Below are positions 17,623-24,704 of a stretch of 26,758 nucleotides of DNA, piece by piece (within the stretch, counting starts at the first letter, position 1; each line of letters starts with the position of its first letter). The translations under genes were made by a program, and so were the position numbers. The notes beneath the pieces were generated by a model. That model was not told the DNA's origin, made no database searches, and saw only the letters and a program-made list of their open reading frames with translations. Source of the stretch: Betaproteobacteria bacterium (GTDB lineage Bacteria > Pseudomonadota > Gammaproteobacteria > Burkholderiales > SG8-41); the NCBI GenBank assembly GCA_016177355.1, contig JACOVL010000143.1:1-26758 (forward strand), in the 5' to 3' direction.

Positions 17623-18600
17623 ATGAAACCCGTTTCAAGACTGCTGTTGCTGGGGATGTGCGCTGTCCTGAGCCAGATCGCGGCGGCGCAGACCGCCCAG
17701 CAGTCCTACCCGAACAAACCGATCCGGATGATCGCGCCTTCCGGCGCCGGCGGGCCGGTGGACGTGATCTGCCGGGCGATATCGCAGGCGCTGTCCGAGG
17801 TGATCGGCCAGCAGATAGTGGTTGACAACCGCGTCGGCGCGGCGGGGTTGATCGGCACGGAGTTCGTCAGCAAGCAGGCGCCCGACGGCTACACGCTGCT
17901 CTTCGGTTTCTCGGGTCCGCTGGCGATCGTGCCCAACCTCAATCCCAACACCCCCTACGATCCCCTGCGGGATCTTGTCCCGATATCGCAGGTCGCGGCC
18001 GCGCCGTACGTGCTGCTGGTGCATCCGAGCGTGCCGGCGAAGTCGGTGAAGCAGCTCGTTGCGCTCGCCAAATCCAGGCCCGGCAAGATGAACTTCTCAT
18101 CGGGGGGCAACGGCGTCGGCATCCACATGGCGGGCGAGCTGTTCAACATCGCGGCCGGCGCGCGCATCGTGCACGTTCCGTACAAGGGCGCCGCGCCGGC
18201 GATGACCGCGTTGATGGCGGGCGAGGTGGACATGATGTTCAACGGCCTGTCCCCGGCGCTGCCGCACATCCGGAGCGGCAGGCTGCGCGCCCTCGCGGTG
18301 GGGGGTGAAAAGCGCTCGCCGCTGTTCCCGGAGCTGCCGACCATCAAGGAGAGCGGATTCATTTTCAACACGGAGGGATGGTACGGCGTGCTGGCGCCGA
18401 AAGGCACCCCTCAACCGGTCGTGGCCACGCTGCACAGTGGTCTCATCAAGGCGCTCGCCAGCCCGGCGCTGAAGGGCCTGTTCACCAAGCTCGCGGTCGA
18501 GACGATCGGCAGTTCTCCGCAGGAATTCACGAACCTCATCCGCACGGAGAGCGCGCAGTGGGCCAGGGTCATCAAGGCCGCCGGCATACGGATCAAGTAG
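17623..18600 (+). CDS. Bug/TctC-family solute-binding receptor
   Basis: 325-residue orphan Bug receptor, complete. Signal peptide MKPVSRLLLLGMCAVLSQIAAA, then QTAQQSYPNKPIRMIAPSGAGGPVD. Motifs: IVVDNRVGAAGLIGTEFV, PDGYTLLFG, VHPSVPAKSVKQLVALAKS, VHVPYKGAAPAMTALMAGEV and SGRLRALAVGGEKRS. The start at 17623 is preferred over the ATG at 17611 because the run GGAGGGGG (17613-17620), an obvious Shine-Dalgarno, lies between the two and the signal peptide begins at the second. It follows the CoA-transferase gene on the plus strand and converges on the ACMSD-like amidohydrolase, with 55 nt between stops that contain a 12-bp palindrome (18646-18657). The ligand is unknown; an aromatic or dicarboxylic acid would suit the neighbourhood. 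Confidence 0.93.
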   Translation: MKPVSRLLLLGMCAVLSQIAAAQTAQQSYPNKPIRMIAPSGAGGPVDVICRAISQALSEVIGQQIVVDNRVGAAGLIGTEFVSKQAPDGYTLLFGFSGPLAIVPNLNPNTPYDPLRDLVPISQVAAAPYVLLVHPSVPAKSVKQLVALAKSRPGKMNFSSGGNGVGIHMAGELFNIAAGARIVHVPYKGAAPAMTALMAGEVDMMFNGLSPALPHIRSGRLRALAVGGEKRSPLFPELPTIKESGFIFNTEGWYGVLAPKGTPQPVVATLHSGLIKALASPALKGLFTKLAVETIGSSPQEFTNLIRTESAQWARVIKAAGIRIK

Positions 18601-18655
18601 GCGAAGAAAAAGGGAGTGAATTGAAACCGCGGATTGATGCAAGGCAGACGGCCGT

Positions 18656-19651
18656 CTACAGCTTGAGCAGGCGCGCCGCGTTGCCCCAGAGTATCTGCGA
18701 CTTCTGCTCGGCGGTGAGCCCCTTCACCCCGGTGACGAACCTGGCCGGCTCCTCGTACGCGATGTCGAAACAGTAGTCGCTGCCCATCAGGATGCGTTCC
18801 GCCCCGACCAGCTTCACGAGGTCCATCAACTGGTCCTCGGAATAGCTGATGGTGTCGTAGGTGAAGCGGCGCAAATACTCGCTCGGCGGCCGCGGCACGG
18901 TCTTGCACTCTCCCCGTATCTGAAACCCGCGGTCCATGCGCCCGCGCAATATCGGGAGCGCTCCGCCGGCGTGCGGCAGGCTCGCTTCCAGTTTCGGGAA
19001 AGCGTCCATCACGCCGCCGAATATCAGGTGGCAGGCGGCGATCGCGGTGTCGAACGGGTTGCCGCAGATATTGATCAGGTAGTACTGCTTGAGCCGCTCG
19101 TTGTTGATCATCATCGGGTGCAGGAAAATCGGCAGTCCCAGGTCGGCGATGCGCTCGTACACCGGGAAGAAGCTCCGGTCGGAGAGCTCGCGGTCGCGCA
19201 CCGCGGTCGCCATGTAGATGCCACGGATCCCCGGCAGTTTCGCAGCGCGCTCGAGCTCCTCGAGCGCGAGGCGCGCATTCTGGAACGGCAGGCAGGCGAA
19301 GCCGATGAAACGCTCGGGATGCCTGCGGTGCGCGGCGCTGACGGCATCGTTGAAGGCGGCGGAGAGCTGCAAGCCCAGGTCGTCGTCCGCCCAGTACACC
19401 ATCGGCTGGGTGAGCGACAGCGCGTGCATCCCGACGCCGGTGCGGTCCATCGCCTTCAGGCGGTCGTCGAGGTCGTAGAACTGGCTGGTGATGGGGCCGG
19501 TGCGCAGAGCCAACCCCGCCTGTATGAACCTCGCGCCCGAGCCGTCGGTCACCACCGTGGTGCCGCAGCGCTTGCCGAGATCGGCGACCAGCTTCAAGTA
19601 GGATTCCGGGAAGTAATGCGCGTGAGTGTCTATGGTCTGGGTGCGAGCCAT
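18656..19651 (-). CDS. Amidohydrolase family 2 (ACMSD-like metal-dependent decarboxylase/hydrolase)
   Basis: 331-residue TIM-barrel enzyme related to 2-amino-3-carboxymuconate-6-semialdehyde decarboxylase and other nonoxidative decarboxylases. Metal site: IDTHAHYFP gives H10 and H12; IFLHPM gives H178; GSDYCFD gives D292. The catalytic His in LPHAGGALP is H227. The spacing of these residues is nearly that of animal ACMSD, so the fold assignment is firm, but the substrate is open across this large family. The ATG at 19651 follows AGGAGG with about 10 nt spacing; an upstream in-frame start would run into the 6S terminator region. It is insulated from the 6S/zapA block upstream by that terminator. 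Confidence 0.9.
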   Translation of the reverse strand: MARTQTIDTHAHYFPESYLKLVADLGKRCGTTVVTDGSGARFIQAGLALRTGPITSQFYDLDDRLKAMDRTGVGMHALSLTQPMVYWADDDLGLQLSAAFNDAVSAAHRRHPERFIGFACLPFQNARLALEELERAAKLPGIRGIYMATAVRDRELSDRSFFPVYERIADLGLPIFLHPMMINNERLKQYYLINICGNPFDTAIAACHLIFGGVMDAFPKLEASLPHAGGALPILRGRMDRGFQIRGECKTVPRPPSEYLRRFTYDTISYSEDQLMDLVKLVGAERILMGSDYCFDIAYEEPARFVTGVKGLTAEQKSQILWGNAARLLKL

Positions 19652-19674
19652 GGGCTGATATCCTCCTGTTTCCC

Positions 19675-19700
19675 AAAAAAAATGCGGCATCCGCCGCATT
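19675..19700 (-). terminator. Rho-independent terminator of the 6S RNA / zapA unit
   Basis: On the minus strand AATGCGGC, a 4-nt loop and GCCGCATT form an 8-bp GC-rich stem, followed directly by a run of T (plus-strand A run 19675-19680). It acts only on the minus strand. It lies just downstream of the 6S RNA and 24 nt before the amidohydrolase start. Confidence 0.85.
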
Positions 19701-19704
19701 GGAT

Positions 19705-19890
19705 ATTGGGACCCCCGCCTGTGCCGTTCAGGCCTGTCTCTTGAACCAACGGTTCAAGGTCGGTCGCCTTCCGAGCCCTTTAGGCGCTTCCGTGTCGGAT
19801 GCGCACACCGGCGCTGCTTGAGTCGGCGCCCTGATTCACCAATGTTGGTTCAGAGAATCTAAGCCCTCACAACGAACACCGCAGGGGAAA
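19705..19890 (-). ncRNA. ssrS: 6S RNA
   Basis: Regulatory RNA that binds sigma70 RNA polymerase by mimicking an open promoter. It sits directly downstream of zapA on the same strand, the classic proteobacterial location. The most diagnostic part is the 3' region: minus-strand ACCTTGAACCGTTGGTTCAAGAG.. (around 19762-19736) matches the conserved CUUGAACC..GGUUCAAG hairpin of E. coli 6S, followed by CAGGCC. The 5' segment (CCCCTGCGGTGTTC) can pair with the 3' segment (GGCACAGGCGGGG) as an imperfect closing stem, giving about 186 nt. Ends are approximate. A strong terminator follows. The 5-formyltetrahydrofolate cyclo-ligase gene (ygfA) that often follows ssrS is absent here. Confidence 0.88.
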
Positions 19891-19891
19891 C

Positions 19892-20203
19892 TCAGAACAG
19901 TTCGTTCTGATCGGCCATCGCCTGATCGAGAACCGTCTCCATATGGGCCATTCTACGCTTCAGTTCCGCGATGTCAAAACCGCCGCCGACCTTGGTCGCG
20001 AGCAATTCATGCGCGATGTTGAGCGCGGCCATGATGGCGATGCGCTCGAGCCCGACCAGCTTGCCGTTATCGCGGATCTCGTGCATTTTCTTGTTCAGGT
20101 AATCCACCGCCTCGAGCAGGCCTTTCTGCTCGTTATCCGGGCAGGCGACGCGAAATTCGCGCCCCATGATGTTGATCTGCAGGCCCTTTGAATCCGCGCT
20201 CAT
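19892..20203 (-). CDS. zapA: Cell division protein ZapA
   Basis: 103-residue cytoplasmic protein that bundles FtsZ filaments at the division site. The N-terminal domain (LQINIMGREFRVACPDNEQKGLLEAVDYLNKKM) is characteristic, followed by LVGLERIAIMAALNIAHELL and a C-terminal coiled coil (ELKRRMAHMETVLDQAM). The ATG at 20203 overlaps the TGA of the upstream coiled-coil gene in an ATGA, so translation is coupled. 6S RNA follows directly. Length and context are standard. Confidence 0.95.
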   Translation of the reverse strand: MSADSKGLQINIMGREFRVACPDNEQKGLLEAVDYLNKKMHEIRDNGKLVGLERIAIMAALNIAHELLATKVGGGFDIAELKRRMAHMETVLDQAMADQNELF

Positions 20204-20400
20204 GCGTTGTCTTCAGGAATCTGATTAAGCAGATTCTCCAGGCGGCTGGTCGCGGTGCCTATTTTTTCGTTGAGCTGCTTGTTCTCGTTCACGGCGGACG
20301 CGAGCTGCTGGCGCAATTGCTGGTTGGCCGTGCGCAGGCGCTGGCACAGCCCGACGAACTGATCCAGTTTTTGCTCGAGCGACTTCAATTCCGTGTCCAT
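20200..20400 (-). CDS. ZapB-like small coiled-coil protein (TIGR02449-type)
   Basis: 66-residue protein that is almost entirely a coiled coil (MDTELKSLEQKLDQFVGLCQ.., LRTANQQLRQQLASAVNENK, QLNEKIGTATSRLENLLNQI). Such short proteins regularly precede zapA in beta- and gammaproteobacteria and are annotated as ZapB-like; a role with ZapA at the division ring is inferred from linkage. The ATG at 20400 is preferred over a GTG at 20406. There is no Shine-Dalgarno, and the predicted transcription start falls on or beside the ATG, so the message is probably leaderless. It overlaps zapA by 4 nt. Confidence 0.85.
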   Translation of the reverse strand: MDTELKSLEQKLDQFVGLCQRLRTANQQLRQQLASAVNENKQLNEKIGTATSRLENLLNQIPEDNA

Positions 20401-20406
20401 GCACAC

Positions 20407-20436
20407 ACTATAGAGGCGAAAATTCTGTTAAGTCAA
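20407..20436 (-). promoter_or_regulatory. Sigma70 promoter of the zapB-like/zapA/6S unit
   Basis: TTGACT (20436-20431), an 18-bp spacer and TATAGT (20412-20407) make a near-consensus promoter. The -10 box ends 6 nt before the ATG at 20400, placing the transcript start at the start codon. Just upstream are the palindrome CTGTTAACAG (20437-20446) and a direct repeat of CTGTTAA (20425 and 20437, 12 bp apart), possibly a regulator site. Confidence 0.7.
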
Positions 20437-20540
20437 CTGTTAACAGGCATTTTTGAATGTTGTTTGGCATCCACGCAATGCGCGGTTTTGGCGGGCTTTT
20501 TGCCCTTTCGGACCCCCTAGCCCGCTCCCCGGCCGGCGTT

Positions 20541-20546
20541 TACAAT
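20541..20546 (+). promoter_or_regulatory. Candidate -10 box upstream of the cobalamin riboswitch
   Basis: TACAAT (five of six consensus positions) lies about 65 nt before the riboswitch in a GC-rich spacer. No good -35 hexamer is seen. A hairpin GTGCTC..GAGCAC follows shortly after. It is the best promoter candidate for btuB on the plus strand but is not strong. Confidence 0.3.
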
Positions 20547-20611
20547 CGCTGTGCTCGTGCCGGAGCACCGTTCCGTGAGTGCGTACCGGCCCGGGCGCGG
20601 TACCGGGTGCC

Positions 20612-20785
20612 CGGCCTCGGTTCTTGAGGCGGGTTAAACGGGAAACAGGTGCGGTCACACGACCCAAGCCTGTGCTGCCCCCGCAACGGTAAGTGAGCGT
20701 GGGCGTGCCTGAATGCCACTGAGCGCTAATCGCGCGCTTGGGAAGGCGGCACGCCAGGTTCTCACGAGCCCGTAGACCGGCCCGA
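20612..20785 (+). ncRNA. Cobalamin (adenosylcobalamin-type) riboswitch aptamer
   Basis: The core is unmistakable: ACGGGAAACAGGTGCGG (about 20638-20654), GCTGCCCCCGCAACGGTA (20674-20691) and the B12 box GCCACTG (20715-20721) in the context AATGCCACTGAGCG. It ends with the characteristic ..GCCCGTAGACCGGCC segment near 20768-20782. The 5' GGCC.CGGT and 3' ACCGGCC sequences can close the P1 helix. It lies directly upstream of a TonB-dependent receptor gene, so cobalamin binding should repress that gene. Outer boundaries are approximate to a few nucleotides. Confidence 0.93.
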
Positions 20786-20801
20786 CCGCAGGTGGAAATG
20801 C

Positions 20802-20892
20802 CGCGGGGAGCCGGCGCATCCGTACCCGGTCCGTCTCCCTCGCGCGCGTTTCTTTGTCGTTTTCTTGCATGCGGCGGGCATGCGCGAGGGAG
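20802..20892 (+). promoter_or_regulatory. Translational expression platform of the cobalamin riboswitch
   Basis: CTCCCTCGCGC (20835-20845) pairs perfectly over 11 bp with GCGCGAGGGAG (20882-20892), which contains the btuB Shine-Dalgarno. The same strand can instead pair with CGCGGGGAG (20802-20810) over 9 bp with one bulged T at 20840. The two helices exclude each other. There is no T run, so control is at translation initiation rather than termination. Which helix the ligand favours is inferred: ligand should favour the SD-sequestering one. Confidence 0.75.
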
Positions 20893-20897
20893 CAGTC

Positions 20898-22865
20898 ATG
20901 CAATTCACGAAGGCAATCGCCGCCGTGCTGTCGGCCACGGCGTGCGCGGTATTCGCGGCCGATGTACCTGTCACCTACGGTCCCCCGGTCGTCGTCACCG
21001 CGACGCGCTTCGAAGACAGCGCCAGTCGCTATCCGATCGGCGTGCAGGTGATCACCGAGGAGGACATCAAGCGCAGCACCGCGGCCACGGTACCGGAAAT
21101 GCTGAAGCAACTGTCGGGCATCCGCGTGCGCGACCTGTCGGGCACCCCCGATCTCCAGGTGGACATGCGTGGCTTCGGTATTTTCGGAGATCAAAATACG
21201 CTGGTCCTCCTCGACGGTGTGCGCATCAGCGAGAACGAGCAGACCACGGTCAACTGGTCGGCCATACCACTCTCCGCGATCGAGCGCATCGAGATCATGC
21301 GCGGTTCGGGCGCCGTACTTTATGGCGGCGGCGCGACCGGCGGCACCATCAACATCATCACCAAACGCGCGGCACGCGGTGCAAGGAGCGGGGAGCTTTT
21401 CGCCGGCGGAGGTACTTATGACACCGCGGACTTGCGCGCCGGGGTCAATATCGGCGGCGACAATCTCGCGTTGCGCCTCAATGCGAGCGGGCTCAGCACG
21501 GATAATTACCGGGACAACAATCGGTTGCTTCAACGCAATTTTCAGGGCGAATTGCGCGGCGGCGGCGGCCACGCTTCCTATTCACTTAAATTCGGTGCCG
21601 ACGAACAGGACCTGCGGCTGCCCGGCTCGATCCTCGAAACGCAGATCGCGGTAAATCGCCGGCAAGCGGGGACGTCATTCGATTTCAGCAGCCGCAGCGG
21701 CAGATACGTTAATCTGGGGGGTGAAGTCAGGCTTGGCGCAGCGGATCTTGCCGCGAACCTCGGTTATCGCGAAAAGGACACCACCGCGGCGTTTGTCGGG
21801 CTTGGCAACGTCGTGCGCAGCAACATGGACGTTTGGTCGTTCTCGCCGCGGCTGAAACTCCCCTGGCAGCTCGACGGCTGGCAGAACAGCCTCATCGGGG
21901 GTTTCGACTGGGATGACTGGAATTTTGACTCGCAGATCGGGCCGGCGATTGTGGGCCGTCCACTTGCCGCTCAGCGCAATCGGGCGCTCTATCTGCAAAA
22001 CACGACTCAGCTCACGCCCGCGGCGACGATCGCGCTCGGTGCGCGCGCGCACAAGGTCGATTACGCAGTAAACGATAGGGCCAATCCTGGCGCCGCCGAC
22101 TCACGCCGCCGCGACCTGCATGCGTACGAGGCCGCCCTGCACTACCGCTTCGATGAACGGCTTTCGGCCTACGGCAAGTTCGGCTACAGCTTCCGCGTAC
22201 CGAACGTCAACGACGTGTACAACCTGTTCGCGGCGGCGGTGACGATGCTGGAGCCGCAGAAATCACACGACCGCGAGCTGGGAATGGAAATGGCAGCGGG
22301 AGGCGCGCGCTACCGATTGGCGTTCTATCACATGGATCTCAACAACGAGATCTTTTTAGACACGGTGACTTTCAACAACCGGAATCTGCCGCCCACGCGC
22401 CGTTACGGCGTGGAAGTTGAGGGACAGTGGACGCTGGGTATGACGCGGACGTTCGCCAACTACACCTACGCGGTATCGCAATTCCGGACCGGGAGCTTCG
22501 GCGCTTTTCCGCTCGCCGGCAAGGACGTGCCCCTGGTGCCGAGGCATGCGGCCAATTTCGGCGCGACATGGACGCTGGCCCAACGCACCACACTCGCCGC
22601 GGTGGCGAGTTACGTCGGCCGGCAGATATTCGATGCCGACGAGCCCAATATCCTGGGGCGCAAGATACCGGCCTACAAGACGGTGGATTTGAAGCTCTCG
22701 CGCGAAGCGGGGTCGTGGTTGTTCAGCGTGACGGCCAAGAACATCTTCGGCGAAAAGTACTTCAGCTACGGTAATGGCTTCTTCATAGGAAATGTGCCCA
22801 CCTTCGTGGCTCTGCCGGCGCCGGAGCGGTCGGTATTCGCGTCGGCGCAATACAGCTTCCGCTAG
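20898..22865 (+). CDS. btuB: TonB-dependent outer-membrane receptor, BtuB-like (cobalamin uptake)
   Basis: 655-residue outer-membrane receptor. Signal peptide MQFTKAIAAVLSATACAVFA, then a TonB box region PPVVVTATRFEDS. The plug domain shows IGVQVITEEDIKRSTAATV, LKQLSGIRVRDLSG, VDMRGFGIFGDQNTLVLLDG, and IERIEIMRGSGAVLYGGGATGGTINIITK. A 22-stranded barrel of alternating aromatic strands follows, with FSYRVPN-like YSFRVPNVNDVYN and the last strand FASAQYSFR. The C-terminal residue is Arg after the aromatic Phe, slightly unlike the usual terminal Phe. The ATG at 20898 was chosen for the signal peptide and GAGGGAG upstream; earlier in-frame ATGs lie inside the regulatory hairpin. Cobalamin as ligand is inferred from the upstream riboswitch; cobinamide or another corrinoid is possible. 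Confidence 0.9.
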   Translation: MQFTKAIAAVLSATACAVFAADVPVTYGPPVVVTATRFEDSASRYPIGVQVITEEDIKRSTAATVPEMLKQLSGIRVRDLSGTPDLQVDMRGFGIFGDQNTLVLLDGVRISENEQTTVNWSAIPLSAIERIEIMRGSGAVLYGGGATGGTINIITKRAARGARSGELFAGGGTYDTADLRAGVNIGGDNLALRLNASGLSTDNYRDNNRLLQRNFQGELRGGGGHASYSLKFGADEQDLRLPGSILETQIAVNRRQAGTSFDFSSRSGRYVNLGGEVRLGAADLAANLGYREKDTTAAFVGLGNVVRSNMDVWSFSPRLKLPWQLDGWQNSLIGGFDWDDWNFDSQIGPAIVGRPLAAQRNRALYLQNTTQLTPAATIALGARAHKVDYAVNDRANPGAADSRRRDLHAYEAALHYRFDERLSAYGKFGYSFRVPNVNDVYNLFAAAVTMLEPQKSHDRELGMEMAAGGARYRLAFYHMDLNNEIFLDTVTFNNRNLPPTRRYGVEVEGQWTLGMTRTFANYTYAVSQFRTGSFGAFPLAGKDVPLVPRHAANFGATWTLAQRTTLAAVASYVGRQIFDADEPNILGRKIPAYKTVDLKLSREAGSWLFSVTAKNIFGEKYFSYGNGFFIGNVPTFVALPAPERSVFASAQYSFR

Positions 22866-22891
22866 CATCCCGGCGTCATGGCGGGCACCCG

Positions 22892-22930
22892 AAAACGGCA
22901 ATGCCCGCGAGGCGTTGCCGTTTTTCTTTT
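22892..22930 (+). terminator. Rho-independent terminator after btuB
   Basis: AAAACGGCAA (22892-22901) pairs with TTGCCGTTTT (22915-22924) around a GC-rich 13-nt loop, followed by TTTTTCTTTT. It separates the riboswitch-controlled gene from msbA. Confidence 0.85.
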
Positions 22931-22944
22931 GGGCCGGGGTTTGT

Positions 22945-22950
22945 TATTGT
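22945..22950 (+). promoter_or_regulatory. Candidate -10 box for the msbA operon, leaderless geometry
   Basis: TATTGT ends 6 nt before the msbA ATG, the same spacing as at the zapB-like gene. No Shine-Dalgarno precedes msbA and no clear -35 box is seen. If used, the transcript would begin at or next to the start codon. Confidence 0.35.
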
Positions 22951-22956
22951 TCGCGC

Positions 22957-24702
22957 ATGACCCATACCGCGCTGTACCTGCGGCTGCTCGCGCACGTCAA
23001 GCCGTACTGGCGGATATTCGCGCTCGCCATCCTCGGCATGATGGTCGTCGCGGCCACCGAGGCGGCGCTGCCAGCGCTGATCAAGCCGCTGATCGAGGGC
23101 ACTTTCGTGGAGAAGGACTCCACCGTGATGAAATGGGTCCCGGTGGCCATCGTCGCGTTGTTCACGGTGCGGGGCCTCGCCACCTTTCTCGCCACCTACG
23201 CCGTGGGCTGGGTCGGAAACCGCGTGGTCGCCGATTTGCGCAACGCGATGTTCGCGAAGCTGCTCGCGCTGCCGGCGGCGTACTACGACGACCATCCGTC
23301 GGGCAACCTCATCTCGAAGCTTACTTTCGACGTCACCCAGGTGATGGCCGCGGCAACGAGCGTGCTCACCATCGTGTTCAAGGACTCGCTCGCAATCGTC
23401 GGGCTGCTTGCCTACCTGCTGTGGCTCAACTGGAAGCTCACGCTGCTGGCTCTGATGATGGCGCCGTTGATCGTGCTGGTGGTGCGCGCGGTGAGCGTGC
23501 GGCTGCGCGCTTCCAGCCGCGAGGTCCAGCAGGCGATGGGCTACATCACCCAGGTGATCGAGGAGGCGATCGGCGGCCACAAGGTGGTGAAGCTCTTCGG
23601 TGGGCAGGATTACGAGAGGCGCCGCTTCGACGAGGAGGCGAACCGCGTGCGCCGCCACATGATGAAGCAGATCTCGGCCGCCGCCGCGAGCACCCCCATC
23701 GTGCAGCTGATCGCGGCGGTGGCGCTGGCGGTGATCGTCTACATCACGACGCTGCAGTCCAGCGCGGTGCGGCTGTCCGTCGGCGAGTTCGCGGCGTTCA
23801 TCACCGGCATGCTGCTGCTGACGGCGCCGTTGAAGCGCATCACCGACATCAACGAGCACCTGCAGAAGGGTCTCGCGGCGGCGGAGAGCATATTCGGTCT
23901 CATCGATCAGGGAGCGGAGCCGGATCGCGGCACGGCCGTCATCGGGCGCACGCGCGGCGAGATACGGTTCGAGAACGTGAGTTTCTCCTACGGCGATCCC
24001 GCGCGGCCGGCTCTGGATGCGGTCAGCCTCGCGATTGCGCCGGGCGAGACGGTGGCGCTGGTCGGGCCTTCCGGCGCGGGAAAAAGCACGCTCGCGAACC
24101 TCGTGCCGCGCTTTTACCATCCAGGCGGCGGGCGCGTGCTGCTCGACGGCTGCGACCTGGAGTCGCTCACGCTCGCCAGCCTGCGCTCCAACATCGCGCT
24201 GGTGAGCCAGGACATCGTGCTGTTCAACGATACGGTGGCGGCCAACATCGCATACGGCGCGATGAACCACGCGAATGAAAAAGACATCATCGCCGCCGCC
24301 GAAGCGGCGCATGCCATGGAGTTCATCCGCGGCCTGCCCGAAGGACTCGCGACGCTGGCGGGAGAGAACGGCGTGAAACTCTCCGGCGGGCAGCGCCAGA
24401 GAATCGCGATCGCGCGGGCGCTGCTCAAGAACGCGCCGGTGCTGGTGCTGGATGAAGCGACTTCGGCGCTCGATACCGAGTCCGAGCGCCACGTGCAGGC
24501 GGCGCTGGAGGCGCTGATGCGCAATCGCACCACGATCGTGATCGCGCATCGTCTTTCCACGGTGGAGAAGGCGGACCGCATCGTGGTGCTCGACCGCGGC
24601 CGTATCGCCGAGACCGGCACCCACCGCGAGCTGTTGGAGCGCGGCGGGATTTACGACAAACTGTACCGCATCCAGTTCGCGCCCGGCCTCACGGCCTCCT
24701 GA
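22957..24702 (+). CDS. msbA: Lipid A export ABC transporter (MsbA-like permease/ATPase)
   Basis: 581-residue half-transporter that flips lipid A-core across the inner membrane as a homodimer. The N-terminal half has six transmembrane helices (first: YWRIFALAILGMMVVAATEAALPALIKPLIEG). Typical MsbA segments are YYDDHPSGNLISKLTFDVTQV and VIEEAIGGHKVVKLFGGQDYE. The ATPase half has Walker A GPSGAGKST (about 371-379), Q-loop NIALVSQDIVLFNDTV, signature LSGGQRQRIAIARAL, Walker B PVLVLDEATSALD and the switch His in VIAHRLST. The ATG at 22957 was chosen because the family N-terminus starts there; upstream in-frame codons overlap the btuB end and terminator. It lacks a Shine-Dalgarno. The glycosyltransferase gene begins 2 nt after its stop. 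Confidence 0.92.
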   Translation: MTHTALYLRLLAHVKPYWRIFALAILGMMVVAATEAALPALIKPLIEGTFVEKDSTVMKWVPVAIVALFTVRGLATFLATYAVGWVGNRVVADLRNAMFAKLLALPAAYYDDHPSGNLISKLTFDVTQVMAAATSVLTIVFKDSLAIVGLLAYLLWLNWKLTLLALMMAPLIVLVVRAVSVRLRASSREVQQAMGYITQVIEEAIGGHKVVKLFGGQDYERRRFDEEANRVRRHMMKQISAAAASTPIVQLIAAVALAVIVYITTLQSSAVRLSVGEFAAFITGMLLLTAPLKRITDINEHLQKGLAAAESIFGLIDQGAEPDRGTAVIGRTRGEIRFENVSFSYGDPARPALDAVSLAIAPGETVALVGPSGAGKSTLANLVPRFYHPGGGRVLLDGCDLESLTLASLRSNIALVSQDIVLFNDTVAANIAYGAMNHANEKDIIAAAEAAHAMEFIRGLPEGLATLAGENGVKLSGGQRQRIAIARALLKNAPVLVLDEATSALDTESERHVQAALEALMRNRTTIVIAHRLSTVEKADRIVVLDRGRIAETGTHRELLERGGIYDKLYRIQFAPGLTAS

Positions 24703-24704
24703 AC

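Noticed and set aside
20493..20512. GGGC-TTTTT-GCCC stem followed by TTTC in the zapB-btuB spacer as a terminator
   Set aside because: Only 4 bp of stem, a T-rich loop, and no upstream plus-strand gene to terminate.
22792..22956. Upstream in-frame start for msbA inside the btuB 3' end
   Set aside because: The extension overlaps btuB and its terminator and encodes an unrelated Arg-rich segment; the MsbA N-terminus begins at 22957.
22876..24624. 582-codon minus-strand frame opposite msbA
   Set aside because: Low-complexity His/Arg/Gln-rich sequence with no domain; msbA on the plus strand is unambiguous.
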